This document shows, piece after piece, positions 34,555 to 46,084 of a DNA stretch of 64,000 nt (positions are counted from its first letter, which is position 1; each line of letters opens with the position of its first letter). The notes beneath the pieces are model-generated. The model was not told where the DNA came from. It saw only the letters and a program-made list of their open reading frames with translations, and ran no database searches. Where the stretch lies: assembly GCA_964017065.1 (NCBI GenBank), contig OZ024785.1:372001-436000 (forward strand), given 5' to 3'. The DNA comes from Haliclona indistincta (Eukaryota > Porifera > Demospongiae > Haplosclerida > Chalinidae). Made by a program: the position numbers and the translations under genes.

Positions 34555-35935
34555 TAGGCAAGAATGCTAACTCTTGCCTACTCTTGCCTACTAACTCTTG
34601 CCTACTAACTCTTGCCTACTCTTGCCTACTCTTGCCTACTCTTGCCTACTAACTCTTGCCTACTCTTGCCTACTAACTCTTGCTTACTAACTCTTGCCTA
34701 CTAACTCTTGCCTACTCTTGCCTACTAACTCTTGCCTACTAACACTAACTCTTGCCTACTAACTCTTGCCTACTGGTTAGTAGTTGGAAATGGTGTTTAT
34801 GCCATCCCAAGGATTCAAATTTTTTCCCACTCTTTAACTTCTTCATATGCATTTCTCAGACGTTCATCTGAAAACTTGAGACATTTTCTGTAATTAATAT
34901 CTTCTTCTCGTATCTGAAAATTATTTGATTATAATTTTGATGGCTTTGAAACCAGCAAGTGCACACATATCACATTTCTCAGTAGTGTGCATTCAAAATA
35001 GTGCATTCATTTCTAGTGTGTTTACTAAGCACAAAGTCCGGTGAGGGCACAAGTCTGGTGAGGGGACAAGTCTGGTGAGGGCACAAGTCCGGTGAGGGCA
35101 CAAGTCCGGTGAGGGCACAAGTCTGGTGAGGGCACAAAGTCCGGTGAGGGCACAAAGCCCGGTGGTGGTTGCTGTTCCTGGTTGATGTGGCTGTGATGGT
35201 TGCTGTTCCTGGTTGATGTGGCTGTGATGGTTGCTGTTCCTGGTTGATGTGGCTGTGATGGTTGCTGTTCCTGGTTGATGTGGCTGTGATGGTTGCTGTG
35301 CCTGGTTGATGTGGCTGTGATGGTTGCTGTGCCTGGTTGATGTGGCTGTGATGGTTGCTGTGCCTGGTTGATGTGGCTGTGATGGTTGCTGTGCCTGGTT
35401 GATGTGGCTGTAGCTATGGTGGTTATTTTTTGATTGAACGATATTTAAGTTAAACATAAGTAGCATCTTTAACAACTTTATTTGGACATTTTGTTAAAGT
35501 TATGCTACCTCATATTCAATTATTATAGTTAAATTTTATTTTCATGAGGTATGTTCCACGAGCATAATGAATCTTACCTCTGTACAAAAGGTTATGTTTT
35601 TTTTGATTGAACATAAAAAACATAACCTTTATATTTAATAGTTATATTTAAGTTAACTTTCTTTAACTTAAATATAACTTTGATGTGCGACATTTTGTAA
35701 GTTGTTTGAATTCAACTCTTCGATGACTCGCAACTGAACGCGATCTTGTGTGAACCAGCTGAATCAGTTTGTCAAATACCATTTTGTAATTAGCGCTTAA
35801 TAAGGTTCAAAGATCATTATTGCAAGGACCCTTGAACCTTATTAAGAGCTAATTACAAAAGTTGGTTACATCGCCTTTCCTTGACCTCTAGTTCTCTTCT
35901 GGGTTCTCCTACAGTACTCATTGTATAGCTCAGCA
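34555..35935. repeat. Duplicated minisatellite block, copy 2 (expanded)
   Basis: It has the same order as 32372-33585 with longer arrays: the CTTGCCTACTAACT array mixes 14-bp and 10-bp units over about 210 bp (34560-34770), the GGTGAGGGCACAAGTC array covers 35033-35162, and the 31-bp array has eight units (35163-35411) against three. 31 is not divisible by three, so minus-strand translation cycles through three frames and yields a 31-residue Q/P/H/T-rich periodic peptide without coding meaning. Confidence 0.85.
35782..35860. repeat. Stem-loop with 29-nt arms, copy 2
   Basis: Same structure as 33325-33403, including the single arm mismatch. It was preserved in the duplication. Confidence 0.8.
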
Positions 35936-37065
35936 TACGAGATTCAGATGGAGAGAATATATTTTGTATGTGGCTCATCTTTCCCCAGAGCAGCTCAAAG
36001 TGACCGCACACCTGCTTCACCTGGATATCACTGAAGAGGCTCTATGGTTGATGGTATTACACAAGAAGACACACCATCACACAAACACAAATTGTCAGAT
36101 ATTGTAGTGCATTGCTGTACTTATTTGAGTCCCTGCGTTTATTTGAATCCGCCCTTTATTGAGGAAATACGATAAATTGTTACCATAACGTAGTAGTTAA
36201 ATTCTTAGCTGCTATACGGTAATATATGGCATCTTGTGATGAGGAATTGCAGTTGCAGTGACAACCTGTGCCATAATTATTTCTATTTGGTCCCACAAGC
36301 TCATTTAGTGGATGCTGTTTATAAAGATTTTAAGTGGTACATTTCCAGTTATCATTACTCCAACCTTCAAGCTCTGTAAAAAAAGTTGGAATAATTTTTA
36401 ATTTTTGAACGGCAGTATTTTAAGTTAAGCATGTGTAGCCTCTAAATATAAAATAATATGGGACATTTTTTCCTGAGTGACAGACCAGCATTCTTGCATG
36501 CTAGAATATTAAAATCAAACTCAAGGATTGAGGAAATTCATAAGAATATGTAGTTAAAATACTTATTTACACTCACCATCTCTTGGTTAATCACATGTGA
36601 GTGTCGAATGAGGAACAAATACCTTATGACCGCAATTAAGTTTGAAAATAGCACTCCTTCCTTCCCTACTGCCTCACAACGTCGAATGAAACTGCTTCTG
36701 TATTTAAAACACATTGTGCACTTTTTTTGAGTCATCATAATTTCTGTCATAATTATTTTGTATGAAGACCAGCACAGTTGACTGGTGCTGCAGCCGCGCT
36801 GCTTAATCAGTGTTCAACCTCACATGGATACATTTGTTTTAATTGTTCGGTCAGGTAGCCTTAGTGGCTTTGTTTGTTCTTGTGTCACCTTCTGTTCTGT
36901 TCATTCTTCCGTTTTTACTTGTACTCTTGCCTTCAATTTCTTTAATACATGTTTTTGAACTGGAATTACTGTAACTATTGGTATTATAATCTCCGCTATC
37001 TTTAATCCCCCGGACTCTATAATCTCCGCTATCTTTTCGTTTTTTTATGAATTGTTCAAATCCTT
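35936..37065. other. AT-rich stretch without a recognisable gene
   Basis: Short open frames exist on both strands but none shows exon borders or family features. At 36975-37050 two copies of TATAATCTCCGCTATCTTT occur, also present at 4548. Confidence 0.5.
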
Positions 37066-37392
37066 TATTATTACATAGTACGTCATCTTTCACCAATCAG
37101 ATTGCTCTATTCGAGGGCATTAATGTAGGTTATTGACCGCGCGTAGCGTCTTCTATAGCAACAGACCGTTGCGTCTTTGCGAGTTTGAAAAATTCGCGAT
37201 GTTATTGCGCTCACAGAGATGAACTATGTAATAAATCATTTATTGCCCTACACAACTCGGGCATTAACCGACATTAATGACCTCGGGAAGTCGGTTGCCC
37301 TCGTACAGTCTCGGGCTGCGCCCTCGACCGTAACTCGGGCGACCGACTTTCCCGCGGTCATTAATGTCGGTTAATGCCCTCGCGTGAGGGCA
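37066..37392. mobile_element. GC-rich palindromic element(s), MITE-like
   Basis: Two dyads lie side by side. The first has imperfect inverted ends with ATTACATAGT near 37069 and ACTATGTAAT near 37221. The second (37243-37392) is a long imperfect palindrome of about 60-nt arms with ATTGCCCT...CGGGCATTAACCGACATT on the left and AATGTCGGTTAATGCCC...GAGGGCAAT on the right. It stands out by GC content. Target-site duplications could not be fixed, so the superfamily is unknown. Confidence 0.55.
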
Positions 37393-38600
37393 ATAACTAA
37401 TACTTAAAATACTGTTCGTTCATTCTTTATTATGTTAAGGTGGCGGGTACCCTTTGGAGCAATGTAACAATGTTGTTCAGCATATTTCACACTCCCTATA
37501 CACTTTAATAAAGTAATTTTGTCAGTAGTCCTTACCTATTTTAAGAGAATTTATTTTTGTCTAGTTTATCTACCTTAACAAATATCTGGATTCAGCCAGT
37601 CGGCCTGGTCCAGATGGTGTCTGCAAGAGAACCAAATGAATAAAGATGTTAACAGCTGTTTCGGCATCTCCCGGTAGTTAAGCCTTGAGCGAGACCTGTG
37701 GTGATCATGTGGCAGTTAAGTTTTGTCTTTCTGCTGTAGCCTTTAGAGCACATGGTACAGTTAAACTGCTTTGGACCACTCTGACTGGTACTAGACTGCA
37801 TGAGAGATTTGTTGATTTGTTGTTACAATTGCATGCACGGTAGTACCTCTGGTATTTCTTGATCTTTGCATTGTTCTGTCTCTGAAAGCGATTCTGGCTC
37901 GTTTATTCCAGAATTCAGCGGAGAAGTAGTGATTAGCAATTGATTGCTAAAAAAACTCTGAATCCAAGGCAGTGAGTTCCATAGTAACTGCATGCAGTAC
38001 TACAGCATTGCTCGCGTAGAGTTCACGTTCCGCGCGTTTTATTTTAAAGTCAATTTTGTGCAGAGTGCGCATGCGCTAATGGTTGTCATGGTGACGTCGT
38101 AGGGGCATCCCGACTGATAGCCGGATTCAAAAAAGTTAGGGATGCCGGTACCGGCCCGGCACTGTCGTATTATTATTATTTTAAACTAAACTACTAAACT
38201 ATAAGTTTAGTACAACAAAATAGAGTTCAGTCATCTTGTGTCTTTTTTTTCCTGTGACAACAAACAACAACACTTAGTAGACACTGCTGGTAGGCTTACA
38301 CTGAGCGAACCGGCGTCTCCCTGTAATTGAGCCGTGAGCGAGACCTGTGGTGGTGATGATGATTGGCCACATCATGCTAGCTAGGCAGTACCTACCTTAG
38401 CAAATATCTAGTAGACTCCTGTCGGCCTGGTGCAGATGGTGTCTCAAGAGAACCAAAATAATTTATTAATAATAATAGAAATGAATTTCTCATTCTAAGT
38501 GCATAAAAAAACGTTCATAAAGCATAATGTTTATTCCTCATTATGGGGCCTAGATTGTCTATACTCCTCTGTAGGCAATAATGGCATGTTTTCATTTGTT
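37393..38600. other. Mixed stretch without a recognisable gene
   Basis: Two scraps with CAGTCGGCCTGGTGCAGATGG-like sequence (37590, 38420) also occur at 24930. A GC-rich piece with GTGACGTCG, GCATCCC and GGTACCGGCC lies at 38090-38165 and may be the end of an unidentified transposon. No exon was supported. Confidence 0.45.
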
Positions 38601-38609
38601 ACTTTAATG

Positions 38610-39255
38610 ACATTACCCATCTTCAAGATCCTCGTACGACAAGCAGCATTCCCAACCTTTCATTACAGGGACGCAATATCATATGCGATTGGTCACCAAT
38701 TGCAAGTATGGAGGACAGTGACCTGGTCCCATCACAGTAGGATTAGTGATGACTTGGTGACAATGAATGCTCTAAATACAGTTTAAACCCTTTGCACTCC
38801 ATTTGGTTAACGTGGTTAATTGAAGAGTGAATACTTGACACCTTAATCAATTGTGTATTATGATACTTGTTGTTTTCACTATGCGGAGGTCAGCAATTTA
38901 TCAATTCCTGATGATAATACCTTATTAGAGACTATCTGTAATGAGTTGTGTAGCTCTATAATGCGATGTTTTTGTCAGTTGTTTAAATGTTCATTCAATT
39001 ATCCATAGTGGCTTTGTCCTTGTGTCACATTTTTTTCTTGCCTTTTAATACATGCCTTTGAACTGGAATTACTGTGTCTGCTGGCAACATAATTTTAAGG
39101 GGCTTAGATTGTAGTCACAATCTACCTGTATTGTGTTGATTGCTGCAGAATAAGTCGCGTCAATTATACTTTGCTCAACAACCGATATGTCCTTGGTAAT
39201 ATTGTGTGAAGCTTTAGTTTAATTTATTAACAATAACTAGTCTATTATCGTTATC
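38610..39255. repeat. Dispersed repeat family Z, copy 3
   Basis: Matches 8365-8940 and 11005-11480. It is followed by a small inverted repeat around TATTGTCTC...GAGACAATA (39271-39295). Confidence 0.8.
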
Positions 39256-39390
39256 TGGGCAAGGCAAGTATTGTCTCGCCCAGAGACAATACTCGCCCAA
39301 AAATCAATGAGCTACAGATAAACAGATAAACTATTTTTGTCTTTCACTACTTTTGTGCTTTTTTAAAAGTTTTTTTGTCTTTTAGTGAAA

Positions 39391-39880
39391 AAAAAACTAC
39401 ACCGAAATAAGATTAAAACTAAAACAACAAAAACCAACAACACACAAACTAAATGCACGGCTAGATTCGCCTCCTCTGAGAGATGACACCAGAAAAACAC
39501 GACACCAGTCTCCAGATTCGCTTCCTCTGAGAGATGTTTCATCTTTGCACCAGTCTCCAAAACGTTCTCTAATAGACGCTAGCTCACCTTCACACACGTC
39601 TCCAAGAGCAAGCTCATCTTAGCACCAGTCTCCGATTACATCACCTTTGCCCAGGTTTTCATCTAGACCTGCGTTGACTCCTCAGAATATATCCTGGAGA
39701 AGTACATCGCCTCCAATGAGAAATCTTCCACCGTTTCAACTGGCCAACGTGCACTCCACTCCTATCCACCAGGTAGACAGGTCACTCAGAGAATGGCTAG
39801 AGGTACAGTTCAGGGATATATATTCCCTGCCACCTCCTATCTCTTCCGATGCTGTAGCTGGAAACTTGAAGTTTGTATGA
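39391..39880 (+). pseudogene. SP-rich C-terminal exon with one in-frame stop
   Basis: A plus-strand frame runs from about 39391 to TGA at 39878-39880 with a single TAG at 39618-39620. It encodes a low-complexity Ser/Pro tail with two degenerate SPDSxPLRD repeats, then SPLPRFSSRPALTPQ and a more folded-looking end (HQVDRSLREWLEVQF). A strong polypyrimidine acceptor (tttttttgtcttttag, ending 39384) precedes it, but the next codon in this frame would be TGA, so the join is uncertain. The frame ends 20 bp from the 3' end of the BEN gene on the other strand. The source protein is not recognised. It could be a pseudogene, or a real exon with a base error in the A-run. Confidence 0.4.
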
Positions 39881-39899
39881 TCTGTGTAAGTGAAAAGTA

Positions 39900-40451
39900 T
39901 TAATTTTGCATATTTTTGTTACATTTAATACCGAGAAGCACTTCTTGATCTAATAGTTTTCTCCCTTCTGCCTTGGTACAGTTCGATTGACTGAGCTCCT
40001 CGTCTCCAAAGAACAAGGTCAGCAGTTTGATAGCAAATTTCCCGGGATCCTTGGGAGGGCAAGACTCCAACTGCTGAAATCCCATAACTGCAGCTTCAGA
40101 AGGTAGGGTCAAGTAAATGTGCTTTCCCTTCTTCGCTACATTACCACAACACACCATAAGTGTACCTATAAAAACTATTATGCGATCAATTATAGAATCA
40201 TGTAGCTAGTATGAAGGCTAGTAGTATCATTTACCGTGTATAATGGTATCTTTTTGCATCTCAGGTTCCTCCTGTTCGGAGATCTCACTCGGCTCTTGGA
40301 TCATTGTTGCCTGATAAAATAATTATGTCAAAAAGAACACAGTCACATCTAAAGTACTAACCTTCTTTTTTATCTTTTTTGTTATCATTGCCCTTAGCTC
40401 ACCGAGCTCACTGTAACTCCGGTCAATCTTGTTATGTATAGTTACCAAGAA
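39900..40451 (-). CDS. BEN-domain protein, three 3' exons
   Basis: Three exons join in phase on the minus strand: 40451-40362 (30 codons, charged helix with SYSELGELRAMITKK), 40310-40235, and 40165-39900 ending in TAA. Introns are 51 and 69 bp with GT..AG borders (gttagt/tatcag, gtaaat/tttatag). The last exon shows KGKHIYLTLPSEAAV, then FAIKLLTLFFGDEELSQSN and EGRKLLDQEVLLGIK. This matches the BEN consensus (L...LL..LF..EEL..SN..G....LD...L.AI), a DNA-binding and protein-interaction module of chromatin factors. Earlier exons were not located; the sequence 5' of 40451 is open but dominated by a GLLPSGLLPSG repeat and is probably intron. The exon structure argues for a live gene. Confidence 0.7.
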
Positions 40452-41810
40452 CTGGAATGCAAAATGCAGGTCAACCAGAAGGAAGCTCAGGATTAAGGAT
40501 GAGAAAAGGAGACCACTGGGAAGGAGACCACTGGGAAGGAGACCATCGGGAAGGAGGGCAGAGGTGGAACAGACCACCACCACTATAAACAGCCATGCTG
40601 AGCCAGAACACATGAAAAAGTTATGACGGAAGGCAAAAAGACAAGCGAAACCAAAAAATGCCTAAGGAAGTTGTTAGTAGCAATGCACTCAATGCAAGAA
40701 AAAGCTCAAGAACAATGACATAATACATAGCAGTTCACAACAAATAATGCACAAATAACTCATAATCTCCCTACAATTACACGCGCTCAAGTACTCACTA
40801 ATGAGGGAGCAAATTCTACTACAAGGCAGCGGCAGCATTGTTTATTTGGCCACGTAAGCATACTATATTGGTGAATCGAAAATTTGAATTCCACGCTTAA
40901 ACGTCAGACACAGCAAGGAGAGTGAGAGACTGGCAAAGGAGATTAGTTGTTGTCAGCAAAAACTCTCCTTTTAAAAATGAGCAAGTATGATCACTCTATT
41001 ATCATGTCTAAAGCAGTTCAAGAGCTGTTTAAAAGTGTTAGTAATTATTGTGAAGCTTCGATCATTTTGTGAAATGGCTGTGGAGTTAGCCACAGCTTTT
41101 GGGTGGGAAGAAGCACTTGTGGCCCTTCTTGAAACTGCTGTTGCGTGAAAGATGAACGTTGCTTGTAACTTTCTATCTTCATCAGCTACAGGTTCTTGTC
41201 GTCTAAACTAATAAAAATGCATATCCAATCCTCCTTTACTGTTAAGCTGTTGTTCCTTCTCCTGTCACTGTGCTAACCATCACCACATGTATCTGATGGT
41301 GACGTCACTGCTGCTACATTGCATCATCAAGCAGACAGATTGCTCACACTATGCTCAACTCTGTCATTTATGTCCAGTCAGTGCTCACTGATCACACATA
41401 GCACATTATATCATGCCTGATGAACTCAAGTGTCCACTGTGTTCCATGATCATTTGTTCTGGAATCCCTTCAGCATACATCCTTTATATTTCTGTCGCTC
41501 GTAAGCTGTGATTTGAAACACCTTTAGAGTATAAGTGCACGGAAGCCAGTAGACAACTCAAGGTTTTGTTTCTCTTTCCTCAACAGTAGAGGGCACGAAG
41601 GCCTGTACATTTACTTTGTTCATGCCATTTTTTCATAGAGGACATGTCGATGCTGTTGCAGACTTCCTCTAACCTTTCTCCTTTATTTCTCCTGTTTGCT
41701 CTAAATATAAACAAAGCAATAAGGCATCTTTACTATTGTTGGCCACCTCCACTTGTAATCTTAGAGCTTTAATCTCTACAACAATATGAGACAACCTTCC
41801 AGTCTCATTA
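40452..41810. other. Family W and related fragments
   Basis: 40860-41160 matches 24980-25260, and 41170-41800 matches the left part of W (25266-25880). The minus strand contains one clean copy of the W peptide (LSHIVVEIKALRLQVEVANN, 41669-41815). No complete gene is seen. The 40560-40860 stretch shows nothing recognisable. Confidence 0.6.
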
Positions 41811-42610
41811 GGGAGGCACGGTAGTGACTCCTTATGTAGGGTTGAACGAGAAAAAAAGATGGCGGCTACATACAATGTATTAGCGTTCAAACGCTGATAT
41901 TTCACCTGGTGATGAATTTTATACGTCCATAAACACTTAGATCTGCTCTCTGGCGTTGCCCCATCTTACAGTAGCAAGGAGATGGCTCGAAATTGTTACT
42001 AAAGTGACGAACCTGGAAACGGTGAAAATCGAGTTTCGTCATCTTCGTTTTCTTTCTTTCTTTCCACTCGCCTAGCACCTTTACACGAGCAGTGCCGAGA
42101 CCAAAACACCCACGAACAGTCGTGAAATTCTCCTGGCATGTGCCTTTTGAACTTTGTTTTTAGCGAAACGGCGATATACATTCCGCGAGTTCTCGATCGT
42201 GATCCATTGTCAGCTAAGTGTTAGACGCCATTAGTGTGATTGCGCAATACGCACGTGACCAAGCAGTGGCTAGCGCACGTGACCGAGCACTAGCTTGAGT
42301 ATAGCCGCGCCGTGTGGAACACGGAGAACACATATTTGTCTGGAGTCGTCGAAGAACTGTAAGCTCGTGTAGAATCAACATTCTGTGCTCGCCAGATCAT
42401 TATAACCGCCGCATGGTCTACAAACAAGTGTGGGCGGGGCTCGAATGCATGCCTAGCCTGCATGCATGCACTATGCGTAGGCGACCTGATATACAGCATA
42501 ACAATTATTTTTTAGCTACAAGTTTAAAATTGTTAATAAAGAAAAGCCATCAATATCAGGAAAACTAAACCAATGGTGGAAACAAAGACGGCTCAGTACA
42601 TGCATGATAT
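41811..42610. repeat. Repeat family X, copy 1
   Basis: It starts AGGGAGGCACGGTAGTG after ATT and runs about 800 bp to near TGCATGATAT. It matches 60016-61090 on the same strand and 56572-57893 on the opposite strand. A purine/pyrimidine microsatellite sits at the same internal place in all three (here short, 42050-42065). This copy lacks both the element at 57270-57871 and the element at 60458-60699, so it serves as the unoccupied reference for both. No coding content. The superfamily is undetermined. Confidence 0.8.
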
Positions 42611-42652
42611 TGAACTGCACATCACTGAATAAGAAAAAAGGACACAAACAAG

Positions 42653-43014
42653 AAAATAAAAAGATTTCTATCGAAATCAAAAGGATGTAGGGTTGTGAAA
42701 TCTACTACTGGTCCACAATGTAAACTAACAAGGAACAAGCATGGAATGGTAACACGATTGACTTGCTAACAGACCATAGATCCCTACATCAGTGGCTGTA
42801 CATAAAAATGCACGTCAGGTGTCAATCAACAGCAACTAACAGAACTAGCTATAGTCAGTCAGCCAAAGCAGCCACTGATGTAGGGATCTATGGTCTGTTA
42901 GCAAGTCAATCGTGTTACCATTCCATGCTTGTTCCTTGTTAGTTTACATTGTGGACCAGTAGTAGATTTCACAACCCTACATCCTTTTGATTTCGATAGA
43001 AATCTTTTTATTTT
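42653..43014. repeat. Perfect inverted repeat, 146-bp arms, 70-bp loop
   Basis: The left arm 42653-42798 and the right arm 42869-43014 are exact reverse complements as far as I can read, with a 70-bp loop. The arms begin AAAATAAAAAGATTTCTATC and end ATCCCTACATCAGTGGCTG. Just to the right the W family resumes (ATAGATTTACATTGTTAAGC), and just to the left lies the end of X copy 1. Possible explanations are a foldback transposon, a hairpin-RNA source, or a sequencing/assembly foldback. Confidence 0.92.
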
Positions 43015-44330
43015 TATTAATAGATTTACATTGTTAAGCATTGGTCACACCTATACTACTCTGTTACACGATTGCTGCTGCGGTTAGTGTATCTGTAGTT
43101 GTAATGATGGATGTTGTTGCTGTAGTTCGTGTTGCAGTTCTCATATGGTCTGTTGAACCTAAGGGATTCTCTTCTCTATCATATTATTTCATGTTATTGA
43201 GTCAGGAATTACCGTGGTTAATAATACAGACCAGGGTTTAAAACTCTTAAGACACAACGGTCTGAAGAGGGCACTATGTTTCTTTTCCTCTTCACTTTTT
43301 CTTTTCTCTGCTTCGTTGCACTCATTTTTACTGTGGGCAAAGATCATTGTAATAGAATACATAACAACGAATCATAGACCACATGATGTTCATCAGCTGG
43401 CACACGTTGATTGATTGTGGCTAATACCTTTGATGCATTTTTTATACAATAGTGATGTTACCAGCTTATATTCATTATAAAGATCACTATACATCTCTAT
43501 CCACCCATATTTTACTCCTTTTTGTTAGCTGCACTATGCAGTTTTGCTCTTTCGTCATCGACTGCACATCACCTGGAATTTATGAATAGAGTCTAATGTA
43601 GGCTCTTGTTCATCTGTTTCCTCTTTAGGAAATATTCTCCCATTTTAACAACTAGTTGGACACTGTCATCAGTGTCATCAGTGTCAAATCTGTGAGTATG
43701 GAACACACTATCACAATGAAGCATATGTTAGTTAACCATTTACTTGTCAGCTACTGGTTCTTTGTCGTCTCAACTAGTAATAATGCATAATAATAATATC
43801 CACTAACTTTACTGTTAAGCTGTTGTTCCTTCTCCGTCACTATGCTTACCATCGCCACGTGTAGCTGCATGATGGTGACGTCACTGCCGCTACATTGCGT
43901 CATCAAGCAGACAGATCGCTCACACTATGCTCAACTCTGTCATTTATGTCCAGCTAATCACACATGCGAATATGGGTGTGTCATAGTTGTACACTTGTCA
44001 GTTCCGGTGTGCGCGAATTTGATAATTTTATGTTTGAAGTTGTTTTTGAAAATAATATAGAATAGCCACATTTGGGCTAGGGGCACATAAATTACTGATT
44101 GCCAATAATAGGTTCTAACAATCTTCTGCCCAAACACAACATCAGGTTATTGGGAAAATTGATTGTGATAATGCTTGTTGTCATAGATTTTATTTTGTGG
44201 TTAAATAAACCAATTACTACAATCACCAAAACTGACTAATTTATTCCCAATGAATACTTCATATACCTTTGCACTAATTGTGTCACATTTGGTTAGTTTG
44301 GTTGCTTGAAAAGTGAATACTTGACCGCCA
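43015..44330. repeat. Fragments of families W and Y
   Basis: 43015-43410 matches 25905-26290, 43450-43740 matches 29440-29715, 43740-44080 matches 22780-23155, and 44085-44315 matches the left end of Y. They are joined in an order not seen elsewhere in the window, a mosaic of earlier repeats. Confidence 0.7.
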
Positions 44331-44440
44331 CAAAAAAAATTCCCCCTATCCCATTTATGGGTTTTTGAATGGGAATTATGTAATTCCCATTCTCAACATA
44401 ATTCCCATTCTCAATACCCTTTATGAGGTGGACTGGAACT

Positions 44441-45615
44441 TCAATTTTCTTGTGAGCTTCCATTTGTATTCGCTCCAATCCAGGACATTGTTTCACTTTT
44501 GCTTTGTTTGAGGACTTTAGAATCACGGTCACATTCTATTTGCATCTTGCTCAGAAATTCATCACAAAAACACTCTCCTTTGGACTGATTTAACACGAAC
44601 CCAGGAGGGCAAGGTTTGAGGGAGATATTCTGATACGCTAAAGGAGGGAGCTTAGCACAGCAAAGTTCAGCCTACCATTGGTATGAGTGAGTTTACTGCA
44701 GTGTATTGTATAAGTGAGAGATCGGCATTCTTCATTATACAGAGTAGTAATCTCTTGATCTGCACTGATCCACCAACAAGCTAAGGGCATTGTGGTTGAG
44801 TCAGTCTTACTGAAGCTGGAATTTAGCTGAGACAAGACAGTTCCACCAGTGGAGTCTATAGCTATCAAGCTGACTCTGTATACTGTCTCCAGGATAGACT
44901 GAGATAGTTGGAAATTCCATATCACAGTTTGCTAAGTTGTTGACACAAGGACAGACATCCACAGATATTAACATGTAATTACCACGAGTATGATTGTGAA
45001 TAAGAGATGGGCAAAGAGTTTAATATCTGTAGACAGTTCAATAAAGAAGAACCATACAGGTTAGCGACAATGACAGCAAAACCATAGTACTCATGCAGTG
45101 ACAGCGATGTTGTCGAGAGCGAAGTTGAGTGTCTCACTGAAGAAAAGCACAGCAGATTGGCTTGTTCCAAAATACACAGGCACCTCGGTGGAGTTTTCAT
45201 AAACAAGTGCCTCTTGAGATAGTACTCCACCGCACTGAGAAATAAAGAGGTCCCTCAGAGTCAAGTTGTTGCTGTTCAAGAAAGTGAAACTCCTCGTGGT
45301 GAAGAAGGAGAACACGCCGGTATGTTTGCACACAATCTCTGCACATTCTCCCGGCGTGTCGCTGGATATAACGACTTTGGTGAGGTTTTGAACGACACAG
45401 GAACTACCCGGAGAGACGAAGCGAGTCACATTACTTAGAAGCAGCAAGTTTATTCCGATTTGACCTTCTCTATGCAGGAAAATCTATTGTCCATTGCCGC
45501 AGAGCAAATACTCGAGAGTTTCCGTCGCAGACACAACAAAATTGTCGCTTTGAATCGCCATCAAAAGAGTACCAGTGAGCGGTAGAAATAAGACGAGTCG
45601 CTCAGCAAAGGCCAT
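44441..45615 (-). pseudogene. Decayed secreted/membrane protein gene with CPPGF block
   Basis: An ATG at 45613-45615 opens a signal-peptide-like MAFAERLVLFLPLTGTLL, followed by LEYLLCGNGQ and a TAG at 45484-45486, after which the same frame stays open for about 130 residues with repeated NLTLRDLFISQCGG and ALDNIAVT segments. A shift near 45092 continues as HEYYGFAVIVANLYG, and another near 44655 leads into ISLKPCPPGFVLNQ and a Cys-rich ECFCDEF...ECDRD region. Alternating N-x-[TS]-rich strands followed by CPPGF resemble a multicopy sponge family of beta-helix-like secreted proteins (from memory). One stop and two frameshifts make this copy non-functional as read. A spliced intron between about 45000 and 44925 is likely. 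Confidence 0.55.
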
Positions 45616-45785
45616 CTCGCTATTGGCAGCAAACTTTGACACTCGGTTTTGGATTATTTGTTGTCAACTCCTCTCCAAATGTAGCTAGGCCGGCAACACG
45701 CGCCAATTGTGCTCTGCATGCATGCAAGTTGCAACACATAGACGTCACGCCTACAAGTATCTGCACTACCCACAACAACCCATTC

Positions 45786-46034
45786 TTACTCTGTTTGATT
45801 GAGTAGAGCAATAGATCTCTCCATGTCTATTAGCTTCTCTCTCAGATCAGCCTCACACGTTATTAGCAGTCGCTCAATGCTAGCTTCACTATATCTCACA
45901 ATGCGCTGCTTGTATTTCAACACTAAAGCAGTATCAACCAGTTCACTCATAAGAAGCACTTCATTGTGTAATTCCAGCACTTCGTGTTTCTTCCCGAGCT
46001 GGTCGGACTCTTTGTCTATATCTGTGAGCTTGTC
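45786..46034 (-). CDS. Coiled-coil C-terminal exon
   Basis: The exon begins at 46034 after acceptor ttcaatgcacag and ends at a stop (45786), 83 residues. It is strongly helical and charged (DKLTDIDKESDQLGKKHEV, then LREKLIDMERSIALLNQ), as expected for a coiled coil. A candidate upstream mini-exon ends at GGAACT before gtaggt near 46573. The hAT element at 46085-46557 would then lie inside the intron. Function is unknown. The clean acceptor and the lack of stops favour a real exon, but it could be an orphan piece. Confidence 0.4.
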   Translation of the reverse strand, partial: DKLTDIDKESDQLGKKHEVLELHNEVLLMSELVDTALVLKYKQRIVRYSEASIERLLITCEADLREKLIDMERSIALLNQTE

Positions 46035-46084
46035 CTGTGCATTGAACAACTATTGTCAACACACAACACCACTAGTGCGGCTAG

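Noticed and set aside
35000..35475. Q/P/H/T-rich 160-codon minus-strand frame
   Set aside because: A 31-bp period cycling through three frames; non-coding array.
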